Source of the DNA: Actinomycetota bacterium
GTDB lineage: Bacteria; Actinomycetota; Actinomycetes; S36-B12
Direction: 5' to 3'
Assembly: GCA_027729865.1 (NCBI GenBank)
Contig: JAQCBM010000149.1
Coordinates: 1 to 5,348, forward strand
Length of the DNA: 5,348 nucleotides
Part shown: positions 1-4,394 of the stretch, one piece after another
How positions within the stretch are numbered: the stretch's first letter is position 1
Layout: every line of letters starts with the position of its first letter
Translations under genes and position numbers: made by a program
Notes under the pieces: generated by a model
Told to the model about the DNA's origin: nothing
Database searches by the model: none
What the model saw: the letters and a program-made list of their open reading frames with translations, nothing else

Positions 1-65
1 CACTTGCCGCTGAACGCCATGTCACCAACAGGCGACCACGACCAATCAAAACGCTTGATAACCAT
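1..65 (-). CDS. Unrecognised gene, N-terminal 21 codons only
   Basis: A minus-strand ATG at 65-63 opens a reading frame that stays open to the window edge and begins MVIKRFDWSWSPVGDMAFSG. The start is supported by a strong Shine-Dalgarno (AAAGGAGA at 78-71) five bases upstream. Only 21 residues are visible, rich in aromatic residues (two Trp, two Phe), so no family can be assigned. It lies 99 bp downstream of the stop of the 150-residue gene on the same strand, so the two may share a transcript, although a 10-bp hairpin lies between them. Its own strong ribosome binding site means it does not need translational coupling. Confidence 0.65.
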   Translation of the reverse strand, partial: MVIKRFDWSWSPVGDMAFSGK

Positions 66-70
66 TTCTC

Positions 71-78
71 TCTCCTTT
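71..78 (-). promoter_or_regulatory. Ribosome binding site of the left-edge partial gene
   Basis: The minus strand reads AAAGGAGA followed by GAGAA and then ATG. This near-consensus Shine-Dalgarno at good spacing is the main reason for calling the truncated frame a real gene. Confidence 0.7.
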
Positions 79-114
79 GTGACAGGACACACACCGTGTG
101 CGCCCAATCGATGC

Positions 115-137
115 CACCGTCCTACCATAGGACGGTG
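115..137. terminator. 10-bp perfect hairpin with 3-nt loop between two minus-strand genes
   Basis: CACCGTCCTA (115-124) and TAGGACGGTG (128-137) are exact inverted complements around the triloop CCA. One mismatch further out, two more pairs form (112-113 with 139-140). On the minus strand it sits 27 bp past the stop of the 150-residue gene and before the ribosome binding site of the next gene. No T-run follows on either strand, so it is not a textbook intrinsic terminator. Actinobacterial terminators often lack the U-tail, so attenuation, termination or mRNA end protection are all possible. Confidence 0.45.
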
Positions 138-164
138 ACATCTCAGGGGACACAAGGTCAGGGT

Positions 165-617
165 TCAGAAGCCCATCGCCTTAAGAGCCTTAGCCTGAGC
201 CTGAGTGATGATGCCCTGCTTGACAGCGAGCGACAGCGCAGGACGCTTCGCCACGGTCTTCTTCTTCGCAACCTTGCGCGTCCCCAACTTCATCGCGAAC
301 GTCTGATGCGAGAACACCCGACGCGTCGCCTTGTCGTTGTGACCGTCAACATACTTCTCGTAGTCCTTGACCGAACCACACTTCTTGATGTTCGCAATCG
401 CACAACCAATGTCATTCGACAACGTCTTCACCGAACCAGTAACGTCGGTGTAGTTGTCGAACACATGCTTGATGTACGCATTCGGCGAGAGATCATGCTT
501 GATGCAATACGCACCCGCCTCGGTGAGATCGTCGAACTTGTCGGTGTCCTTAGCACCGAGAGCCTCGACCAACGTCACGAAGAACGTGACATGCTTCTGA
601 ATGATGTTCTCTGGCAT
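165..617 (-). CDS. Small Lys/Ala-rich hypothetical protein, 150 aa
   Basis: I do not recognise the family. The frame could extend 31 codons upstream, but the start at 617 (MPENIIQKHV) is chosen because AAGGAG lies five bases before it (628-623). There is no signal peptide or membrane segment. Residues 1 to about 110 look like a compact, mainly helical, mixed-charge domain with two Cys. The region RKVAKKKTVAKRPALS is strongly basic and could contact nucleic acid. The last ~20 residues (about LAVKQGIITQAQAKALKAMG) form a short amphipathic segment with a G-I-I-T turn, faintly like SHOCT-type C-terminal domains, but that is only a resemblance. The gene reads away from the structured intergenic region at about 640-1440 and towards the partial gene at the left edge. 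Small basic proteins next to phage or plasmid RNA loci are plausible RNA or DNA binders, but this is inference. Confidence 0.75.
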   Translation of the reverse strand: MPENIIQKHVTFFVTLVEALGAKDTDKFDDLTEAGAYCIKHDLSPNAYIKHVFDNYTDVTGSVKTLSNDIGCAIANIKKCGSVKDYEKYVDGHNDKATRRVFSHQTFAMKLGTRKVAKKKTVAKRPALSLAVKQGIITQAQAKALKAMGF

Positions 618-622
618 AGCAA

Positions 623-628
623 CTCCTT
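623..628 (-). promoter_or_regulatory. Ribosome binding site deciding the start of the 150-aa gene
   Basis: AAGGAG on the minus strand, five bases before ATG at 617-615. It favours the 150-residue product over the longer upstream ATG at 710, which would place translation through the palindrome at 642-654. Confidence 0.75.
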
Positions 629-641
629 GATTGTGATAGCC

Positions 642-654
642 ACCTAACTTAGGT
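642..654. promoter_or_regulatory. Operator-like palindrome upstream of the 150-aa gene
   Basis: ACCTAA-C-TTAGGT is a perfect 6+1+6 palindrome, 25 bp upstream of the 150-aa gene start, in the most A+T-rich part of this intergenic stretch. A hairpin with a one-base loop cannot form at full length, so a dimeric repressor or activator site overlapping the leader fits better than RNA structure. TAAGTT on the minus strand within it could also serve as a weak -10 element. No clear -35 partner is seen. Confidence 0.35.
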
Positions 655-670
655 AGCGGTTGATTGGTGC

Positions 671-696
671 GAGCGGAGGATGCCGTCCTGCCGCTC
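671..696. other. Stem-loop, 10 bp with one bulge
   Basis: GAGCGGAGGA (671-680) pairs with TCCT (686-689) and CCGCTC (691-696), leaving G690 bulged and a five-base loop TGCCG. It could be part of the structured RNA, or lie in the leader of the minus-strand 150-aa gene. Confidence 0.5.
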
Positions 697-753
697 ACCC
701 TCTTGTCCAAATGCTGGCGTTTCGACCTGTTCTTGTGGGTTGGTGCAGGTCAC

Positions 754-777
754 GGATGAGAGCATGCGTTCTCATCC
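754..777. other. Stem-loop, 8 bp perfect
   Basis: GGATGAGA (754-761) and TCTCATCC (770-777) are exact inverted complements around GCATGCGT. A G-U pair can extend the stem inward on the plus strand. Confidence 0.5.
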
Positions 778-787
778 TGTCGCCGTC

Positions 788-813
788 GGGGGGGAGTGCG
801 GCCCCCCACCCCC
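788..813. other. G7/C6/C5 homopolymer hairpin
   Basis: Seven G (788-794) are followed by AGTGCGG, six C (802-807), an A and five C (809-813). The simplest fold is a six-pair all G-C stem with a seven-base loop. The second C tract is then free to pair with the nine-G run at 865-873, so the two folds could compete. Confidence 0.45.
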
Positions 814-834
814 GTCGATCCATAAGGGACTTAG

Positions 835-862
835 CCAGATCTGGATAGCGCATATTTATGCG
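835..862. promoter_or_regulatory. Two adjacent palindromes before a G-run, possible promoter/operator
   Basis: CCAGATCTGG (835-844) is a perfect 10-bp palindrome, and CGCATATTTATGCG (849-862) is a 6+2+6 palindrome. The A+T-rich centre of the second (TATTTA or CATATT on plus) lies just before the nine-G run where the densest hairpin array begins. This would suit a -10 element of a promoter for a plus-strand RNA, but the -35 region (TTAGCC at 831-836) is poor. Protein-binding sites are equally possible. Confidence 0.3.
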
Positions 863-899
863 TTGGGGGGGGGTTGTTTTTGAAAGGAGTCCCGTTAGA

Positions 900-922
900 G
901 GAAGCCGTAAGGCTTCCGATCC
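900..922 (+). repeat. Hairpin repeat copy 1 (GNRA loop)
   Basis: GGAAGCC-GTAA-GGCTTCC followed by GATCC. It matches the unit at 1003-1025 at 22 of 23 positions, and the only difference is in the loop (GTAA versus GTCA). Preservation of the stem with change in the loop is what RNA structure would predict. Confidence 0.75.
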
Positions 923-960
923 TCTTCAGCCTTCCGTCTTCCTCGATGGATGTAAAGGCC

Positions 961-998
961 GCAATCCACTTTCTCGCTGTCGCTTGTCAGTGGATTGC
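961..998. other. Stem-loop, 10 bp perfect, 18-nt loop
   Basis: GCAATCCACT (961-970) and AGTGGATTGC (989-998) are exact inverted complements. The stem lies between the two copies of the hairpin repeat, as one arm of a regular series of stems. Confidence 0.6.
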
Positions 999-1002
999 TC
1001 AA

Positions 1003-1025
1003 GGAAGCCGTCAGGCTTCCGATCC
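1003..1025 (+). repeat. Hairpin repeat copy 2
   Basis: GGAAGCC-GTCA-GGCTTCC followed by GATCC. It is a near-identical copy of 900-922. Looser relatives follow: GAAGGCC-TCTC-GGCTTC-GATC at 1061-1080, which has one bulged G, and AGCC-TCA-GGCCTTCC at 1086-1100. Confidence 0.75.
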
Positions 1026-1034
1026 CCGCCTGCC

Positions 1035-1065
1035 GCCTTCCTCAAGGCATCGTCTTGAGGAAGGC
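1035..1065. other. Stem-loop, 12 bp perfect, 7-nt loop
   Basis: GCCTTCCTCAAG (1035-1046) pairs exactly with CTTGAGGAAGGC (1054-1065) around GCATCGT. This is the longest perfect stem in the window. Its 3' arm overlaps the third, looser hairpin repeat (1061-1080), so the two are mutually exclusive folds. Confidence 0.65.
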
Positions 1066-1172
1066 CTCTCGGCTTCGATCACTCGAGCCTCAGGCCTTCC
1101 CGCTCGAAGGGGAGTGAGAGCGGGATGTCGGGCCTTCCGCAGGGCTCCAGGCCCTCCATCCCTTGTGGGCGC

Positions 1173-1208
1173 GGGGCGACGTCGCTCCTGAAGTCGCTCC
1201 GCCGCCCC
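1173..1208. other. Nested palindrome and direct repeat
   Basis: GGGGCG (1173-1178) can pair with CGCCCC (1203-1208). Inside lie a perfect palindrome GCGACGTCGC (1176-1185) and a direct repeat GTCGCTCC at 1181-1188 and 1193-1200. It can be read as a stem in the RNA or as a DNA-binding site. Confidence 0.4.
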
Positions 1209-1330
1209 TTATACGCGGCAGCGTAAAACAGAGATTTCAGTCCGTGAGTGGATGTGTGTATTAAGCCCCCCCACCGAACCGATAAGCCGTCCGCGCTGAC
1301 TCCACTCTGCTCACGGGGAGTCGCCCGCAG

Positions 1331-1372
1331 CCGCGAATCTGAACGGATTTGCGGGCATGCGGGCCGATGCCC
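1331..1372 (+). other. Two abutting stem-loops near the 3' part of the structured region
   Basis: CCGCGAATCT (1331-1340) pairs with GGATTTGCGG (1345-1354) around GAAC, with G-U pairs at 1335/1350 and 1340/1345. GGCAT (1354-1358) then pairs with ATGCC (1367-1371). The G-U pairs survive only in a plus-strand transcript, which gives weak strand information. Confidence 0.45.
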
Positions 1373-1493
1373 CTCTAACGGGCGATCTCACGGCTGCAAA
1401 CCGAGGGAGCGCGGCACCTCTCACCCGATTCGAGTCGGGGTCAAAATGACGCTTCAAATACATGGCCAAGTCGTTCCGTCAGGAAATAGCCAG

Positions 1494-1524
1494 ATGAATA
1501 AGACGCCTGAGGATTGGCGTCCTT
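1494..1524 (-). terminator. Probable intrinsic terminator of the recombinase-kinase-protease operon
   Basis: On the minus strand, GACGCC-AATCCTCA-GGCGTC can be extended by a G-U and an A-U pair to an 8-bp stem, followed by TTATTCATCT. It begins 23 bp after the TGA of the protease gene. The tail is only moderately T-rich, so efficiency is uncertain, but position and orientation fit the end of the operon. Confidence 0.45.
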
Positions 1525-1547
1525 GGCGAGTGCCGCTTGGGGCAAAA

Positions 1548-2552
1548 TCAGCCTGGGAATGTGCCGTCACAATCGAGGACTGCAACGCAGAGTTCCTCGA
1601 CGCCGATGACGATGCCAACTCGGTCGACCTCGTTATCGGAGATCTTCGCTGAGGCAACGCCTACGACCTTGCCCGCACTATCGAAGACGGGCCCACCTGA
1701 GTTGCCAGGGTTGATTGCTGCGTCGGTGATCAGAAGTCCCTCATAGACGTTGTTGAGGGTGCCGTACGAGACGGAGCGTTCGAGTCCGAGGGGGTTGCCG
1801 ACGACCATGAGCCACGCGCCAACAGGAGGTGGCTGCGCCGTATCCAGGGGTGTGAGTTTCGTTGTCGTTCGAAGAACCGCGAGGTCTGTTGGCGCATCTG
1901 ATGCGATGACGTTCGCGCGACCGTCGACGGCGATGTTGGAGAAGCGAACGGTGGTGTTGATGCAGTATTCGATGACGTGGTGGTTGGTGACGATTAGTAC
2001 GTCGTTGCCAATTCGGATGGGCCATCCGCTTCCTGAGCCGTCTGCGCAGTCGATTGAGATGACTGACGCGCTGGCCTCATCGACGAGGATGCCGAGATCT
2101 TTCGGCGCTGCAAATAGGTCGACATTGGGTGCAGCACTGGGGCTGTCGGATTTGCCGTCCTCCTGACTGTCGGAGGCGATGGTTGCCTGTGCCGATTCGC
2201 GCCTCGCGTCGTCCTGGTTTCGGAGCCCAATTACGGCGATCGTGCCGACTGCTGCGATGACCAGAGCCAGGAGAACTAGCAACGGGGCCGTCCTTCTTCG
2301 TTTGCGCTCCCTTGACGGCGGTTCGAGACGCCCGTTTGAGACGACGAACGTGACTCCGCCCAACCGAACAGCGTCACCTTGTGTGACGACGGCCTGTTGA
2401 ACACGGGTGCCGTTGACGAACGTTCCGTTGGTGCTTCCCAGATCGGTCAGCGACAGCCCTTGCGGGGTGGATTCGAGTGTGGCGTGGTGGCTCGACACGG
2501 TGTCGTCGTCAAGGACGACGTCGTTGTCTGGGGCCCGCCCGAAGGTTGTCAT
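1548..2552 (-). CDS. FHA - transmembrane - trypsin-like (HtrA/S1C type) serine protease, 334 aa
   Basis: Residues 1-73 form an FHA phospho-threonine-binding domain: G5-R6, S20-x-x-H23 and the GSTNGT block at 39-44. A basic stretch (R81-R87) precedes one membrane helix (about 89-110), so the FHA faces the cytoplasm and the rest is outside. After a flexible Ser/Asp/Ala-rich linker (about 112-145), residues 150-330 are a trypsin-fold protease. The HtrA-like triad is H192 (TNHHV), D223 (DLAVL) and S285 (NPGNSGGPV), all intact. C169/C197 and C322/C328 could form disulfides. There is no PDZ domain, unlike DegP. The ATG follows the kinase stop by nine bases, with no Shine-Dalgarno and in the same frame, so reinitiation or coupling is likely. 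The FHA begins very close to its first conserved Gly-Arg, so its first beta strand is short or missing. The FHA may dock on the autophosphorylated kinase next door. Confidence 0.93.
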   Translation of the reverse strand: MTTFGRAPDNDVVLDDDTVSSHHATLESTPQGLSLTDLGSTNGTFVNGTRVQQAVVTQGDAVRLGGVTFVVSNGRLEPPSRERKRRRTAPLLVLLALVIAAVGTIAVIGLRNQDDARRESAQATIASDSQEDGKSDSPSAAPNVDLFAAPKDLGILVDEASASVISIDCADGSGSGWPIRIGNDVLIVTNHHVIEYCINTTVRFSNIAVDGRANVIASDAPTDLAVLRTTTKLTPLDTAQPPPVGAWLMVVGNPLGLERSVSYGTLNNVYEGLLITDAAINPGNSGGPVFDSAGKVVGVASAKISDNEVDRVGIVIGVEELCVAVLDCDGTFPG

Positions 2553-2561
2553 CGTGGGCGC

Positions 2562-4394
2562 TTAGAAGCAGCTGCCCATCTGGGCGATGTACATGCCGAG
2601 TTCGTCGCCAAGACCCCACTCGCCATCGTTCGGTGCCCCGCTGAGGTCGCTCACCGTGTCCCAGTTCATCCGTTCACCTAGCATCTGTGCGCTTTTCGTC
2701 ACTCCGAATCCGAGAAAGTCCGAGCGCGTGAGGTCCCCCAGGCCGAAGGCCTGTCCAAGGTAGTACATGAGCACGTGCTTCGACTTAGTTGAAAGCGTTT
2801 GATACGAATCTGCGAGGAACATGTCGGAGAGAATATGAATCTGCACGGAATCAACTTCCCATGTTCCGCCCGATGCGCGGTCGTAACTTCTCATAGCGGT
2901 GCCTGAATACTCCTGGTCCCGAAGCAGGCCATCGCCGCCGTCAGAAATCTGGATCAGAATCTTTTCACCAAACTTGTAGGTATCCGAAGTGCGTTCGTCA
3001 GTGAGTCCTCGGTAGACCACGGAGTGGTCCGTGATACGGCTCAGTTCGTACGCCTGGTCACTCAGGAAGCGGGCAATTGCTGCTATTTCCGAGTTCTTAA
3101 GTGAGCCGTCCGAGTTGTTCAGGTAGATCGAAATTGGGTTCTGGCACGGGTTCCATCGAAACGTTCGACCCTCGAACTCATAGAGCTTGTAGACGGGCAC
3201 CAGTGGCACAGTGGTCGAGGTGGTCGTTGTCCGAGCGACGCGCACCTCGGCCTCGGTCGTGGTCGTTGCGACTTCAACAACCTTCTCTGTCGTTGTCGGG
3301 GGCGTTGTCGTCGAGGTCACTGTTGTCGTGCTCGAGTCTGTTGCTAGCTGGCTAGGTGTTTCTCCCGACGCGCTGAGAAGGATGGCAGCGCCGAGACCAC
3401 CCCCGCCGAGGACTCCTAGTGTGAGGAGAGCGAGCGCAATCTTCTTTCCCTTTCGGCTCGACTTGACGGGTTCAGGCTGCTTCGGGCTCGGATAGGACGG
3501 AATGACTCGGGTTGCGTCGACCTGTGGCGTTGGTGTGTTCGGTTCGGCGGGCGGTGTCGGGGAGAGGAGATCAGAGTTTGAGTTGGACCCTGACAAGACG
3601 TCGATGACATTGGCGACAGTTGGTCGTTCCTTCGGGTCGCGGCGGAGCATCGCTTCGATGAGTCGTCGCGGCGGGCCTGTGATCGCGTCGAGGTCGGGTT
3701 GCCCTTGATCGATGCGGTACATGAGGGCTTCTGGGCGGCCCTCGCCGTAGGGGTGACGGCCGAGTGCCGCGAAAGCGAGCACCAGGCCCATCGCAAAGAT
3801 GTCTGAGGATGCGTCAACGCTTGTGCCCGTGATCTGTTCTGGTGACATCCAACTGGCGGATCCGAGCACCGCACCTGTTTGCGTGAAGTCAGCCGCCTCG
3901 TTGATGGCTGCGATTCCAAAGTCGAGGATCTTGATCCCGTCTGGGCCGAGCATCACGTTGCTCGGCTTCAGGTCTCGGTGCAGTATCCCGCTGGTGTGGA
4001 TGTCTCGGAGCGCTTCAGCAATTGCCACAGCGACGCTGGTCAGCATCGCACCAGCGAGCGGACCGCGTTCACCGACATAGTCAGTGAGCGTGGCGCCCTG
4101 AATTCGCTCCATCACGATGTAGGGCCGATCAGCCTCAGTGTCGTGGCCGAGGAGTCGAGCAACACGATCAGACGTGATGGCTTGCGACGCGGTCGCTTCG
4201 CGTCGAAGCCGCTCACGCACTTCGGTGTTATTGCTCAGTTCGGGTCGGAGGACCTTGATTGCGACTTCGGTGCCGTCAGGCGCGGTTGCCGCGTAGACGA
4301 CACCGAATCCCCCCTCACCGATCTTTTCTGTCGGCGTGTACTCGCCGATTCGCTCGGGAAGTGAGGTGCCATTGCTCTCCGACATTGGCGTCAT
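2562..4394 (-). CDS. Transmembrane PknB-like Ser/Thr kinase with degenerate matrixin-like ectodomain, 610 aa
   Basis: Residues 16-270 are a complete Hanks-type kinase: Gly loop GEGGFGVVY (26-34), K47, E66, HRDLKPSN (139-146), DFG (158-160), SPE (184-186). Activation-loop T171 and T173 (TQTGAV) match the PknB pattern. A Pro-rich segment and a basic patch precede one membrane helix (about 319-340). A Thr-rich linker (about 352-397) then carries an extracellular domain (400-610). That domain reads like an actinobacterial matrixin: WNPC (414-417), YRGLTDER (461-468), a GLG block, and GLGDELG with a terminal Cys (594-609). The site corresponding to HExxHxxGxxH reads YYLGQAFGLGD (544-554), so all zinc ligands and the catalytic Glu are gone. 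C417 and C609 may pair. The start at 4394 overlaps the recombinase stop (ATGA). ATG codons at 4424 and 4385 are alternatives, none with a clear ribosome binding site. Most likely a sensor kinase with a pseudo-protease receptor. Confidence 0.93.
   Translation of the reverse strand: MTPMSESNGTSLPERIGEYTPTEKIGEGGFGVVYAATAPDGTEVAIKVLRPELSNNTEVRERLRREATASQAITSDRVARLLGHDTEADRPYIVMERIQGATLTDYVGERGPLAGAMLTSVAVAIAEALRDIHTSGILHRDLKPSNVMLGPDGIKILDFGIAAINEAADFTQTGAVLGSASWMSPEQITGTSVDASSDIFAMGLVLAFAALGRHPYGEGRPEALMYRIDQGQPDLDAITGPPRRLIEAMLRRDPKERPTVANVIDVLSGSNSNSDLLSPTPPAEPNTPTPQVDATRVIPSYPSPKQPEPVKSSRKGKKIALALLTLGVLGGGGLGAAILLSASGETPSQLATDSSTTTVTSTTTPPTTTEKVVEVATTTTEAEVRVARTTTTSTTVPLVPVYKLYEFEGRTFRWNPCQNPISIYLNNSDGSLKNSEIAAIARFLSDQAYELSRITDHSVVYRGLTDERTSDTYKFGEKILIQISDGGDGLLRDQEYSGTAMRSYDRASGGTWEVDSVQIHILSDMFLADSYQTLSTKSKHVLMYYLGQAFGLGDLTRSDFLGFGVTKSAQMLGERMNWDTVSDLSGAPNDGEWGLGDELGMYIAQMGSCF
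3204..3338 (-). repeat. Low-complexity Thr-rich linker coding region of the kinase
   Basis: The segment codes for about 45 residues dominated by Thr runs (TTT, TTTT) mixed with Ser, Pro, Val and Glu, just outside the membrane. The DNA is a degenerate GTC/GTT-type triplet repeat when read on the plus strand. Such linkers are extended, often glycosylated in actinobacteria, and prone to length change and to proteolysis. Confidence 0.75.

Larger units (their letters stand above)
640..1445 (+). ncRNA. Candidate large structured non-coding RNA (about 400-800 nt, ends uncertain)
   Basis: No convincing gene lies between 618 and 1547, yet stem-loops follow one another almost without gaps. The main stems are: 671-680/686-696 (10 bp, one bulged G); 754-761/770-777 (8 bp); 789-794/802-807 (6 G-C); 900-906/911-917 (7 bp); 961-970/989-998 (10 bp); 1003-1009/1014-1020 (7 bp); 1035-1046/1054-1065 (12 bp); 1084-1088/1102-1106; 1122-1127/1157-1162 enclosing 1141-1145/1151-1155; 1173-1178/1203-1208; 1298-1303/1317-1322; 1331-1340/1345-1354 (10 bp with two G-U pairs). 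The plus strand is preferred because the 900-917 loop is GTAA, a GNRA tetraloop, and because the G-U pairs in 1331-1354 would be A-C mismatches on the other strand. A C-rich and a G-rich tract could close the domain at long range. Alternatives are a cluster of palindromic DNA sites, or several small RNAs. GOLLD and ROOL are known giant RNAs in similar contexts, but this is not confirmed. Confidence 0.5.

Noticed and set aside
96..647. Plus-strand 183-codon frame opposite the small gene
   Set aside because: Antisense shadow: the minus-strand frame has a strong Shine-Dalgarno and sensible composition, while this one is an Arg/Leu-rich artefact.
900..1106. CRISPR array or integron attC cluster
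   Set aside because: Only two close repeat copies, irregular spacing, self-complementary throughout, no cas genes. No GTTRRRY-type core sites and no IntI-like insertion in the recombinase.
874..1191. Plus-strand open frame of 105 codons within the hairpin array
   Set aside because: Low-complexity Ser/Pro/Arg product, no recognisable domain, no proper ribosome binding site. It is explained by G+C-rich hairpin DNA lacking stops by chance.
1365..1446. Possible tRNA or tRNA-like remnant with a TTCGAG loop
   Set aside because: The T-arm look-alike pairs only with a six-base loop. In tRNA register, positions 53-61 and 52-62 mismatch, and no acceptor or D arm fits.
1248..1652. Plus-strand open frame of 134 codons, or 68 codons from an internal ATG at 1446
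   Set aside because: It crosses several of the strong stems, has no good ribosome binding site, and its last third is antisense to the conserved end of the protease gene.
2471..2484. Sequence resembling the tRNA T-loop region as an internal att site
   Set aside because: Short chance match inside the conserved FHA-coding sequence.
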